Assembly: GCF_037996825.1 (NCBI RefSeq)
Contig: NZ_JBBNAC010000001.1
Coordinates: 1,426,001 to 1,490,000, forward strand
Length of the DNA stretch: 64,000 nt
Source of the DNA: Bdellovibrio sp. BCCA
GTDB taxonomy: Bacteria > Bdellovibrionota > Bdellovibrionia > Bdellovibrionales > Bdellovibrionaceae
Direction of reading: 5' to 3'
The notes under the pieces were generated by a model, which saw only the letters and a program-made list of their open reading frames with translations, had not been told where the DNA came from and did not search any database. Positions 35,403-43,194 of the stretch are shown one piece after another (positions within the stretch are counted from its first letter, which is position 1; the number at the start of each line of letters is the position of its first letter). A program made the translations under genes and the position numbers.

Positions 35403-35791
35403 GTGCCTGTCTATTTAAATTACGATCCTACAGTTGCTCAAGATGACAACTGGCAAAAGGATGCCAAAGGAAATTCGATCATTGTCCTTACACTTTAGGT
35501 GCCGCTCAATTTAGAAAACCTTATTCCGGTCGCTTCTTGCTTACAGGTCTTTATGATGCAAACAGTATTGAAGAAGCAGGGTCAGGATATTCTTATAAGT
35601 TCGATGGTCAAGCTTATCGCAGCTTTCATGGTTCTGATGAAAATGGACGCTGGGATGCTATGGTTTATATTCCTGACGCCGCGACGGGCAAGACGGCTAA
35701 ATCTTTTTCTGGTCTCTTAACAATTCAAATGGATTTGATGGATCAAGGCTATTACCACATTGATCTGACTTGCTCTTCTGTTCTGAAATGA
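35403..35791 (+). pseudogene. Frameshifted remnant of a small beta-rich protein gene
   Basis: Two overlapping frames read as one protein. The first (from GTG 35403) reads VPVYLNYDPTVAQDDNWQ and onward to a stop at 35496-35498; the second is open across 35447-35791 and gives TLGAAQFRKPYSGRFLLTG, then YSYKFDGQAYRSFHG and a final GYYHIDLTC. Both halves look coding, but neither has a signal peptide or ribosome site, and the reading frame must shift near 35470-35485. It is best read as a decayed gene that has also lost its 5' end. Family not recognised. Confidence 0.5.
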
Positions 35792-35799
35792 TGTCTAAA

Positions 35800-36375
35800 T
35801 TATCCGAGTCTTTCCAGGCGAGAGATATCGATACGATTCCACAACCACAAGATAAATACGATCGCAAAAAGGATCGTGACGAGACGAATGGATCTGCGTT
35901 TTTCCATTTGGAAATTTTCAGTTAAACCCACCGCCATCAAAAGGGCGGTGAATGCGAAGCCCACCAAAGTGATTGGCGGAATCATTTCTGAACCTACTTG
36001 AAATACAAAAAACGGAATGTTGGCGAAAAGAACCAAAGTAAAGATCTTGCGAAGAGAGCATGTTCTTTTTTCGTACACTTGAAAATAGTAATATATGAAC
36101 AAAGAGCCGATGAATGTTGTCACCACTCCAACAATAGGCGAGATGATAAAGCCGCCCATGATTCTGAAAAAGTTCGGAGGAACAAGCCCTGTTAAAATAC
36201 CTGAAGCCATCGAAAGAACAACCAGCGTGATAATCAGCACCGGCCAATTCCAGTCAGGCAATGTCTTGATTTTTTCAACCGGATGGCGAAGGTAGTTGAT
36301 AATGTAACGAACGACCTCTTTGGCCGTTTCAAAGTGGGGCTGATTCTGGGGTGTCACGTCTCTGTAGTCGCTCAT
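35800..36375 (-). CDS. YIP1-family integral membrane protein
   Basis: 191 residues. After a soluble N-terminus of about 45 residues there are five hydrophobic segments: WPVLIITLVVLSMASGIL, FFRIMGGFIISPIVGVVTTF, IFTLVLFANIPFFVFQV, ITLVGFAFTALLMAVGL and LVTILFAIVFILWLW. This layout, with the conserved Pro in the middle of TM3, fits the Yip1 domain. Function is unknown; bacterial members often sit near secretion or envelope genes. Start ATG at 36375. Confidence 0.75.
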   Translation of the reverse strand: MSDYRDVTPQNQPHFETAKEVVRYIINYLRHPVEKIKTLPDWNWPVLIITLVVLSMASGILTGLVPPNFFRIMGGFIISPIVGVVTTFIGSLFIYYYFQVYEKRTCSLRKIFTLVLFANIPFFVFQVGSEMIPPITLVGFAFTALLMAVGLTENFQMEKRRSIRLVTILFAIVFILWLWNRIDISRLERLG

Positions 36376-36415
36376 GATTTTATTGCACCACCGTGCCTGT
36401 ACTTAAGCAAGGGAT

Positions 36416-37090
36416 TTAAAGGGGACGGTCTTCCCGAAGATCCATTTCCGCTAAAGTTTGGGCGCGCTCAAGCAGAAGCAAGCTATTGGAAATCGCCGTG
36501 TCTTTATTTGCTCCCAGAGTGCTGAGTGAAGGGAGGTCTTTCTTTTTCGTAAGCCATTGGTGAAGACCGTAAGCGAACTTAAGAAATAAACTATTCTTTT
36601 GTGAGGGAAGACACACGACTTCTGCTGTCGGAATGGGGAGGGCAGACAGATGATGCGACTTAAGAGAAAGTCCCGGGTCCACGATTTCGGTTAAGCTCAT
36701 GATCGCCGATGATTTATGCTGGCGAATCACGCCTTCAAATTCTTGAAAAGTCACAGCATCAAGAACCAAGTGAAAATGTCGGTTGTGGGTTTCTTGTTGC
36801 TTTAGAAAATATAAAAAACGTTCCTGACGTTGCTGCGGATTGTTCCAGGGAAGGTGCAAGGTGAAAACTTCATAGCCATGTTCCGCCAAAAACAATGTAT
36901 AGATATTCCAGTAAGATTTAAAATAGAAAATCGAGCGAGGACCTGTGACGAAAAGCAAAGGAAAACGGGTGAGCAGGCAGTTGGGTTTTAGTTCAAAGGG
37001 AATGTCTTGGTTGGATCTTGCTTGATTGGAGAAAAGCGCAAGACCCAAAGTGAAAACAAGAAGGCAGAGTATAAGTATTAAAACATCCAC
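36416..37090 (-). CDS. Membrane-anchored protein with lipase-fold-like N-terminal region
   Basis: 224 residues. A single N-terminal membrane helix (MDVLILILCLLVFTLGLALF) is followed by FPLLFVTGPRSIFYFKSYW and HGYEVFTLHLPWNN, which look like the opening strand and helix of alpha/beta-hydrolase lipases. No GxSxG nucleophile elbow is present; the matching position has LVLDAVTF, so a lipase activity is unlikely. It could be a degenerate hydrolase. It lies 7 nt after the beta-barrel gene at 37098 on the same strand. Confidence 0.6.
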   Translation of the reverse strand: MDVLILILCLLVFTLGLALFSNQARSNQDIPFELKPNCLLTRFPLLFVTGPRSIFYFKSYWNIYTLFLAEHGYEVFTLHLPWNNPQQRQERFLYFLKQQETHNRHFHLVLDAVTFQEFEGVIRQHKSSAIMSLTEIVDPGLSLKSHHLSALPIPTAEVVCLPSQKNSLFLKFAYGLHQWLTKKKDLPSLSTLGANKDTAISNSLLLLERAQTLAEMDLREDRPL

Positions 37091-37097
37091 CCCTCAA

Positions 37098-37757
37098 TTA
37101 TAGAGAGGTGTTCAGACGAAATGCAAAGTCAAAGGAGTTTTTATCAGAAGTGTCGTTCACAAGAGCTGTTCTTGCGCTGACCTCAGCACCCAAAGAAAGA
37201 TTTTTGTGAACTTGCGCGAGGAATCCTGTCGAGATAACCAAAGACGGTGTCGTTGAATCTACGCTGATGTCTCTGGAAGGGTCCGAGAATTTCAAGAAGC
37301 GATTGGAGAGACCGGAACTGACGGTGTAGTTCCAAACGCTCTCAAGCTTATTTGTGTAGCCAATCTTAAGATCAAACTCGCGCAAGGTGAATTCCTCACT
37401 GCCGGAAGAAGTGAGACCGTAATTTCTAAACACACCTTCGGAGTACCAGTTTGGCGAAAACAAATCCATTCCTAGCGAAAGTTGAATGCCGCTCGCGTGA
37501 CGGTTGAAGTTTTGTTTGTTCGCTGAAATATTCGAGAAGGAATTCGCGTAACCAATTCCCGCATGCAAGCGCACGTCATCGAAAGAGCTGCTTTGTTTTT
37601 TAGCCAAATGATTCTTTTTCGCGCTCAGTTCATTAAGCAAGTCGTCGTAGCTGACTTCTTCATACTCTGAAGAGGAGCCTGCGGCCTGGACTAAGGTGGG
37701 AGCGGAAAAGAGGGCTAATGCGATCAAAACGAATTGGATTGTTTTAGATATTTGCAT
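37098..37757 (-). CDS. Small outer membrane beta-barrel protein
   Basis: 219 residues with a signal peptide (MQISKTIQFVLIALALFSAPTLVQA). A short charged linker (YDDLLNELSAKKNHLAKKQ) is followed by about 150 residues of alternating amphipathic strands (VRLHAGIGYANSF, IQLSLGMDLF, FDLKIGYTNKL, TPSLVISTGFLAQV, LSLGAEVSART) and an end FDFAFRLNTSL. It resembles OmpW/OmpA-size barrels. Family not recognised. It is divergent from the gene at 37899. Confidence 0.72.
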   Translation of the reverse strand: MQISKTIQFVLIALALFSAPTLVQAAGSSSEYEEVSYDDLLNELSAKKNHLAKKQSSSFDDVRLHAGIGYANSFSNISANKQNFNRHASGIQLSLGMDLFSPNWYSEGVFRNYGLTSSGSEEFTLREFDLKIGYTNKLESVWNYTVSSGLSNRFLKFSDPSRDISVDSTTPSLVISTGFLAQVHKNLSLGAEVSARTALVNDTSDKNSFDFAFRLNTSL

Positions 37758-37842
37758 TCCTTGATTCTAGCAAGGCTTTGTCATTTTTCAAAAATTCATC
37801 TTTCGTTCTAGACCTCATTTTTGGCAAACTAGATGTATATGC

Positions 37843-37881
37843 GCGGCTTGCGCCGCAGGATGTGGAGCGAGCTTGGCTCGC
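37843..37881 (+). promoter_or_regulatory. Two hairpins in the leader of the gene at 37899
   Basis: GCGGC/GCCGC (37843-37847, 37852-37856) and GCGAGC/GCTCGC (37867-37872, 37876-37881) occur back to back, followed by GGAACTGGAC and a weak ribosome region. Confidence 0.4.
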
Positions 37882-37898
37882 GGAACTGGACTTAAAAA

Positions 37899-38339
37899 AT
37901 GTTCTCAATATTCCATAAACGTCACAATTGTTTTTGCGCTTTCTGTAAAAGCCCCCGCCGTATTTATCGTAAGAAGAATATTTCTTTGATGAATATTGTT
38001 GGTAGTGCTTTAGCTTCCATTGTTGTGATGTTCGCGATCTGGCAACAGTATGATCCGCGTGTGATGATTGCGTTTGTGGTGTGCTTGGCTTTGTCAGAAG
38101 TGTTCGTGAAGATTCGTTGGCGCCTTTCTGTGGTGTGCCGCTCTTGTGGATTTGATCCGGTTTTATATTTAAAGCATCCGGAGCAAGCTGCGCAAAAAGT
38201 GAAGGAACAGTTGGATCTTCGTAAACAGGATCCAAAGTATCTGCTTGCAAAGCCGCTTAATTTGCCCGCAATTCCCGCGGAAAAGGCCAAAGCTCTTCAA
38301 GCTAAAGAAAAAGGCCGCTTGGTCTCTCGCTCTGTTTGA
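37899..38339 (+). CDS. Small membrane protein with two CxxC pairs
   Basis: 146 residues. CFCAFCKSPRR near the N-terminus and CRSCGFDPVLYLK near residue 84 form a likely zinc site. Between them is a hydrophobic hairpin of about 40 residues (LMNIVGSALASIVVMFAIW, then MIAFVVCLALSEVFV). The C-terminal tail is charged (KVKEQLDLRKQDPKY). Both CxxC pairs would lie on the same side of the membrane. Function unknown. The opposite-strand open frame here is judged a shadow because this one has the domain-like composition. Confidence 0.7.
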   Translation: MFSIFHKRHNCFCAFCKSPRRIYRKKNISLMNIVGSALASIVVMFAIWQQYDPRVMIAFVVCLALSEVFVKIRWRLSVVCRSCGFDPVLYLKHPEQAAQKVKEQLDLRKQDPKYLLAKPLNLPAIPAEKAKALQAKEKGRLVSRSV

Positions 38340-38384
38340 TCTAAGAGTTGCCTAAAGGCCCTCTTTATGACAGTTTAAAGAGGC

Positions 38385-39080
38385 ATGAAAACACTCATCG
38401 TGATTCCGACGTACAATGAAAAAGAAAATATTCAGGCGATCGTGCCTGCCGTTTTAGCTCAAAACTTGGGCGTTGATATTCTGGTTGTTGACGACAACTC
38501 TCCAGATGGAACGGGTGCCATTGTTCGTGAAATGCAAAAAAACATTCCTCAGCTTCATCTTCTTTCTCGTCCCGGCAAACAAGGTTTGGGAAAAGCTTAT
38601 ATCGCGGGCTTTCGTTGGGGCATGGATCATGGTTACGAAGCCATTACTGAGATGGATGCGGATTTTTCTCATCGTCCTGAGGACCTGGGGCCATTGCTTA
38701 AAAAGTTAGAAACCCACGACTTTGCAGTAGGTTCTCGTTATGTCGAGGGCGGGCGCACGGTCAACTGGGGCATTATGCGTAAGATTATCTCCCGCGGTGG
38801 CGGTATTTATGCGCGTTTGATTTTAGGTTTTCCTTTGAACGATTGGACGGGGGGATTTAATGCGTGGAAGAAAGAAGTTCTTCAAGGCATTGATCTTTCC
38901 ACTGTCGAGTCCAACGGTTACAGCTTTCAAATTGAACTGAAATACAAAGCCATGAAAAAGGGTTTCAAGGGTGCGGAGTCACCGATTGTTTTTGAAGATC
39001 GTCGCGTCGGTCAAAGCAAGATGTCATTGAAGATTGTCATTGAGGCCTTCTATCGTGTTTGGCTCATGCGTTTCCGTTAA
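38385..39080 (+). CDS. Polyprenol-phosphate mannosyltransferase-like GT2 enzyme (DPM1 type)
   Basis: 231 residues. The GT2 opening VIPTYNEKENIQAIVPAVL, the nucleotide-binding VVDDNSPDGTG, the catalytic-metal motif EMDADFSHRPED (DxD) and NDWTGGFNAWKKEVL with VGQSKMSLKIV at the end match dolichol/polyprenol-phosphate mannose synthases. No C-terminal membrane domain is fused. It likely transfers a sugar from a nucleotide donor to a lipid phosphate for envelope glycosylation. Ends inside the next gene (26-nt overlap). Confidence 0.92.
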   Translation: MKTLIVIPTYNEKENIQAIVPAVLAQNLGVDILVVDDNSPDGTGAIVREMQKNIPQLHLLSRPGKQGLGKAYIAGFRWGMDHGYEAITEMDADFSHRPEDLGPLLKKLETHDFAVGSRYVEGGRTVNWGIMRKIISRGGGIYARLILGFPLNDWTGGFNAWKKEVLQGIDLSTVESNGYSFQIELKYKAMKKGFKGAESPIVFEDRRVGQSKMSLKIVIEAFYRVWLMRFR

Positions 39081-39903
39081 GGGTTTGGCCCTTCTTTTTA
39101 TTACTTTCCTTTTTCCAGTGTTGTCGTGGGCGGCAGCTCAACAGGCGACTGTTATTACTGATGGCGCTTTGATTTATCAAGACGCGGACTTTGATGCTCC
39201 CGTGATTCAGACTTTGAAACGTGGAAGTGTTTACAGCATTTCTACCGGGAAAAAGGGACCTTTCTATAAAATTCGTCTGAAGCCCGGGACGGTGGGCTGG
39301 ATTGCCGACACCGATTTGAAAATGGGTGTCGTGAAGCTCGCGCCTCCTCCTGAAGAGAAAAAACTTTTTGATAAGAAAGAAGAGCGTAAAAAACCGTTCT
39401 TTGCCACTCGCTATCGCGGGCCAGCTTTGGATTTTATCAATTTTACGGAAGACACCTTAGGGCAGGAGCGTTCGACGTTTCTGCCTTTTTACGGCGTGAA
39501 ATTCAATGGTTTTAATACGATCATCAGTGGGGAGATCTATACCGAGGGCAACATCATGTTCCACGTCGGCGCTCCTAGTTACTACACGGACGTCACGAAA
39601 AAAAGTGCCGACGGTTTTATTTTTATCTCGAATTTTCTTTTGCAAACGGTCAGTCCTCTAAGCAAATCAAATTTGTTTTATTACGGATTCGGTCCCATGT
39701 TTAAGTATTCGCACTTCACTTTGGAAGTTCCTAACGGCACAAAGACATTAAGTTACTCTGCGGATGATATGAATCTGGGCGCGGTTTTTAATGTCGGTAT
39801 GGCTTTCCGCTTAGGCAGTCTTTCTTTGCGCACAGACGCGAAATACTATTGGGAGCGAGTAAAGTACTACGGTTTCGGCCTGAATCTGGGTTGGGAATTC
39901 TAA
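39055..39903 (+). CDS. Secreted SH3-domain protein with C-terminal beta-barrel-like region
   Basis: 282 residues from the GTG at 39055 with GAGG 9 nt before; it overlaps the end of the glycosyltransferase gene. The signal peptide follows (LALLFITFLFPVLSWAAA). Residues about 35-90 form a bacterial SH3 domain (ALIYQDADFDAPVIQTLKRG, then GWIADTDLKM), which typically binds peptidoglycan. A charged linker (EEKKLFDKKEERKK) leads to an approximately 170-residue region of amphipathic strands ending in YYGFGLNLGWEF with terminal Phe, typical of an outer membrane barrel. It may tether wall to outer membrane. Confidence 0.75.
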   Translation: MFGSCVSVKGLALLFITFLFPVLSWAAAQQATVITDGALIYQDADFDAPVIQTLKRGSVYSISTGKKGPFYKIRLKPGTVGWIADTDLKMGVVKLAPPPEEKKLFDKKEERKKPFFATRYRGPALDFINFTEDTLGQERSTFLPFYGVKFNGFNTIISGEIYTEGNIMFHVGAPSYYTDVTKKSADGFIFISNFLLQTVSPLSKSNLFYYGFGPMFKYSHFTLEVPNGTKTLSYSADDMNLGAVFNVGMAFRLGSLSLRTDAKYYWERVKYYGFGLNLGWEF

Positions 39904-40096
39904 GTTTAAAATTTTGGTAAAAGTCCGAATCGCGAATTGGGAGCACTGCTGCTCCCAAGCTATCTCTTTTTAATTTTAGCAATAGGTTTGCATGGTGTCC
40001 TTTAAAAACGATTTTAAGGGGACCCAATGCTTTTAATTTCAATAGACTGCTTTTTAGTCCTTCCTAATGCTAAAAATCTCTATTTATTAATGCATC

Positions 40097-40113
40097 ACAA
40101 TGTGGTACATTGT
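40097..40113. promoter_or_regulatory. Palindromic operator before the toxin-antitoxin pair
   Basis: ACAATG (40097-40102) and CATTGT (40108-40113) form a perfect inverted repeat with a 5-nt centre, ending 2 nt before the toxin start codon. This is where an RHH antitoxin would be expected to autorepress. Confidence 0.6.
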
Positions 40114-40115
40114 AT

Positions 40116-40361
40116 ATGAGATTCATTTGGGACGAAAACAAGAATATTGAGAATCAAATCAAGCACGGAATTAGTTTTGAAGAGGCTATCAGTGTTTTTG
40201 ATAGCGACTTTTCGATGTCATACGATGCAGCTCATTCTACTCTTGATGAAGATCGCTATATAACGAAGGGAATGATTGACCATCACGGTATTATTCTGGT
40301 TGTTCACACTGAGCCGGAAGAAAACGTTTACAGAATTATTTCGGCTCGTAAACATGGGTGA
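40116..40361 (+). CDS. BrnT-family toxin
   Basis: 81 residues from the ATG at 40116. The BrnT pattern is clear: FIWDENKNIENQIKHGISFEEAISVFD at the start, DEDRYITKGMIDHHGIILVVH in the middle and RIISARKHG at the end, with the conserved His/Arg/Lys of this RelE-like ribonuclease fold. BrnT stops growth by RNA cleavage. The C-terminus stops shortly after ISARK, a little earlier than in many BrnT proteins. The antitoxin-like gene follows after 4 nt. Confidence 0.88.
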   Translation: MRFIWDENKNIENQIKHGISFEEAISVFDSDFSMSYDAAHSTLDEDRYITKGMIDHHGIILVVHTEPEENVYRIISARKHG

Positions 40362-40365
40362 AGAT

Positions 40366-40644
40366 ATGAAACACAAGACTTTAAAAGAAGCGATGAAGGC
40401 TGCCAAAGAAACGGGCAAACCACAAAAAGTGGAAGCACAGCTGGGCCCTCACGAAGTAAAGGTGAATGTCTCGATTCGTTTGGACTTGGAAGTTTTAAAT
40501 TGGCTCAAAGAAGAAGCAGAGAAGCGTGGTTTGCCTTACACGACTCTTGCGAACTCTATTTTGAAACAGGCCTCTATGAGTCAGTCTTTTGAAGAGCGTT
40601 TGGCGCGTTTGGAAAAAGTCGTTCTTAAAGGTAAAGTCGGCTAA
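40366..40644 (+). CDS. BrnA/CopG-type antitoxin
   Basis: 92 residues from the ATG at 40366 (an ATG at 40354 is an alternative). The N-terminal part is charged and flexible (KEAMKAAKETGKPQK); the ribbon-helix-helix follows: VSIRLDLEVLNWLKEEAEKRG and YTTLANSILKQA. The tail FEERLARLEKVVLKG is coiled-coil-like. The order toxin-antitoxin with the RHH repressor second is the BrnT-BrnA arrangement. Confidence 0.85.
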   Translation: MKHKTLKEAMKAAKETGKPQKVEAQLGPHEVKVNVSIRLDLEVLNWLKEEAEKRGLPYTTLANSILKQASMSQSFEERLARLEKVVLKGKVG

Positions 40645-40684
40645 GGATTTTTTTCTTTATAATGCGACTTCTTTGATATAAACG

Positions 40685-40710
40685 AAGGCCTCAGCTTGAG
40701 GGGGCTTTTT
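40685..40710 (+). terminator. Terminator-like hairpin after the toxin-antitoxin pair
   Basis: AAG-CCTC pairs with GAGG-CTT around AGCTT, with a bulge, followed by five Ts at 40706-40710. It ends just before the start of the next gene at 40712. Confidence 0.5.
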
Positions 40711-40711
40711 G

Positions 40712-41293
40712 ATGCGTATTTTTTCTTTGTCGTTCCTGCTTGTTCTTTTTTCTCTTACAACTTTTGCCGCAGATATTGAGCCGTACTTTGAAGCTTTAAA
40801 GCAATCGGGTGCGAACTTTGAACCGGACGGAGCCATCTGTGAGCAAGTGGCTCGCCTGACTTTGGCGACACAGTATCCTGACAAAGATTTCTCTCTTGCA
40901 AGTGGCATTGAATACGATGCCGGGGGAATGACATTGGGAGAACTCGATGTCCTTGTCATCAACCGTGCGACTCAGAAAGTAGTTCTAGTCACGGAAGTAA
41001 AGTGCTGGAAGAATTTAAAGCAAGCTTTGGATAAAGTGGTATCGCAAAGACAGCGTTTCATTTGGAATTTGACGAAGTTTCCTCAAAAGATGCATTTCGT
41101 TTCTTACTCAGAATTGGATTTAAAAGCCGAACAGTTTGACGCTGCGACGGAATATCGTTCGATCTCTCAGTTGGGTGGCGTTAAATACGGTTTTGATATG
41201 GAGCTGGAATTAACACTCTCTGAGTTTAGAGCGCTGCGTATGAAGCTGCTTAAATGTCAGGCATGGGGAGAGTGCGCACGCGCTGCGCAATAG
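40712..41293 (+). CDS. Secreted protein with PD-(D/E)XK nuclease-like active site
   Basis: 193 residues from the ATG at 40712. A signal peptide ends near TTFAAD. The mature part carries an Asp-beta-hairpin-ExK pattern: E44 in a helix (CEQVARL), D79 in GELDVLV, E95 and K97 in LVTEVKCW, and Q112 in KVVSQRQRF. That is the order and spacing of PD-(D/E)XK nucleases of the YraN/Holliday-resolvase-like type. C43 and C98 sit beside the active site; C187 and the CARAAQ end follow. An exported nuclease of this fold would act in the periplasm or outside. The exact family is not recognised. Confidence 0.6.
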   Translation: MRIFSLSFLLVLFSLTTFAADIEPYFEALKQSGANFEPDGAICEQVARLTLATQYPDKDFSLASGIEYDAGGMTLGELDVLVINRATQKVVLVTEVKCWKNLKQALDKVVSQRQRFIWNLTKFPQKMHFVSYSELDLKAEQFDAATEYRSISQLGGVKYGFDMELELTLSEFRALRMKLLKCQAWGECARAAQ

Positions 41294-41313
41294 GTGACTT
41301 GGGAGGGAATCTC

Positions 41314-43194
41314 ATGCAGATTCCTTCCATGTCTATTCAAGTTTTACCTCCTGAAGTCGTCGATCAAATTGCCGCTGGCGAAGTGGTGGAGCGTCCCGCC
41401 CACCTTGTTAAAGAACTTGTAGAAAACAGCATTGATGCCGGAGCCACCAGAGTTCACGTTGAATTCTTTGACGGTGGTCGTATCGTGAAAGTGATCGACA
41501 ACGGAAAAGGCATGTCGCCGGAAGATCTTCCCAAAGCTTTGGAAAGATTTGCGACCAGTAAAATTTCAAAAACAGATGACCTTTGGAAGCTTCGTACTTT
41601 CGGATTTCGTGGGGAAGCACTGGCAAGTATCGCCGCTGTCAGTAAGTTGACTCTGACGTCTCGTCGCGAGGGTGATGAGCAAGCTCACCAATTGATCAGC
41701 GAATACGGTCGTAAAAAACACATCGACAAAGTCGGCGGCTCGCAGGGGACGACGATTTTAATCGAAAATCTTTTCGACAACACGCCTGCGCGATTGAAGT
41801 TTTTAAAATCAGACGCCGCTGAAAACACGGCGATTAAAACGACTCTCAAAGCCATGGCCCTTTCTCACTACAATGTTGAATTCCGTATTCAGGAAAACGG
41901 CAAGTTGGTAAGTTTTTGGCCGGCTTGCAAAAATCGCAAAGACCGCGTTGAGCAAATTTTAGAAATTAAGCCTCTCTTTGAAGGCGAAGCCACTCGTGAA
42001 AACGTGCGCGCTTATGCGGTGTTTGCAGATCCTCACAATGTTGCGAAGACAGCAAAAAATATTTGGCTCTTTGCGCAGAATCGTTGGATTCAAGATCGCA
42101 GCCTGCAAGCGGCGGTGAATGAAGCTTATCGCAGTCTTCTTATGCACGGCGAATATCCGATTGCCGTCGTGTGGGTTGAAGTCGATCCTGATTGTGTTGA
42201 CGTGAATATTCACCCAACAAAGTCACAGGTGAAGTTCCAAGAACCTTCGCTCGCGTTCCGTGCTGTGGCCGGGGCTTTAAGATCGACATTGGAGCAAGCA
42301 CCTTGGCTTGCAGAATCGCAAAGACCTCGTCCGCCACAACCTCTTTCAGATGTGTCGGCAGAGGATTATCCTTCAACACAGGGTCTTCCGAATTTTGCAA
42401 ACGCACCGATGCCAAAAGAAAATCTGGCATTCCAAGATGCTTCTTTAAGTGCGACACAATTTCAGAAAAAAGAATTTAATTTTCCTAAGGCGACAATCAA
42501 TGAACCAAAAATTGATTACCAAACTTTGGCGGAAGCGGCAGCTTCTCGCGAAGAGCTCGCCACTCAATCTATGAGTCCTAAATCTGCGGAACCGGAAGCT
42601 CCGCGAGGGTATTGGTCTTCGCTTGAGGTTTTGGGGCAGGCAAATCTCACTTACATCGTGACACAAGCTCGCGATAAAATTGTTTTCGTCGATCAGCATG
42701 CCGCTCACGAGCGTGTGGTATTTGAAAAACTTATGAGTGCGTGGAAGGGGGGCAAGGTCGACGTGCAGGATTTCTTGTTCCCGCTCGCTATAGATATGTC
42801 GCCAGAAAAAGTCGAAGCTCTTTTGGGAATTGCGAAAGACATCGAACGCCTGGGCGTTCATATTGAATCTTTAGGCCCAGGCACGATCGGTGTGAAGGCT
42901 GCACCACTGATGATTAAAGAATCTATTCTAAGCACTGTGCTTGATAAAATGGCGAATGAAATCGTCGAACAAGGTGGAAGCTATTCACTTGAACGCGTGG
43001 TCGGTGATATTTGCGCGACGATGGCCTGCCACTCAGTTGTGCGTGCGGGACAAGCTTTGGGAATTGATCAGATGAAAAGTCTTTTAAGAGACATGGATAT
43101 GTTCCCCTTAAGCAGCTTCTGCCCGCATGGCCGTCCTGTGAGCGTGGAATATCCTTTCTACAAACTTGAAAAAGATTTCGGTCGAATCGTTTAA
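41314..43194 (+). CDS. mutL: DNA mismatch repair protein MutL (endonuclease type)
   Basis: 626 residues from the ATG at 41314 (GGGAGG upstream); an internal ATG at 41329 is possible. The GHKL ATPase motifs are intact: ELVENSIDAGA, DNGKGM, GFRGEALASI and the FDNTPARLKFLK segment. A flexible Pro-rich linker (about 330-440) precedes the C-terminal domain, which contains DQHAAHERVVFE, the DQHAx2Ex4E endonuclease motif, plus ACHSVVR and CPHGRP. It therefore nicks DNA itself, as expected for a species without MutH. The next gene overlaps by 1 nt. Confidence 0.96.
   Translation: MQIPSMSIQVLPPEVVDQIAAGEVVERPAHLVKELVENSIDAGATRVHVEFFDGGRIVKVIDNGKGMSPEDLPKALERFATSKISKTDDLWKLRTFGFRGEALASIAAVSKLTLTSRREGDEQAHQLISEYGRKKHIDKVGGSQGTTILIENLFDNTPARLKFLKSDAAENTAIKTTLKAMALSHYNVEFRIQENGKLVSFWPACKNRKDRVEQILEIKPLFEGEATRENVRAYAVFADPHNVAKTAKNIWLFAQNRWIQDRSLQAAVNEAYRSLLMHGEYPIAVVWVEVDPDCVDVNIHPTKSQVKFQEPSLAFRAVAGALRSTLEQAPWLAESQRPRPPQPLSDVSAEDYPSTQGLPNFANAPMPKENLAFQDASLSATQFQKKEFNFPKATINEPKIDYQTLAEAAASREELATQSMSPKSAEPEAPRGYWSSLEVLGQANLTYIVTQARDKIVFVDQHAAHERVVFEKLMSAWKGGKVDVQDFLFPLAIDMSPEKVEALLGIAKDIERLGVHIESLGPGTIGVKAAPLMIKESILSTVLDKMANEIVEQGGSYSLERVVGDICATMACHSVVRAGQALGIDQMKSLLRDMDMFPLSSFCPHGRPVSVEYPFYKLEKDFGRIV

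Noticed and set aside
36416-37090. Calling this gene a lipase
   Set aside because: The first strand-helix resembles alpha/beta hydrolases but the GxSxG nucleophile motif is missing.
37744-38250. 168-codon minus-strand frame opposite the small membrane protein gene
   Set aside because: It is Ser/Lys-rich low complexity and overlaps both neighbours; the plus-strand frame has membrane segments and paired CxxC motifs and is preferred.
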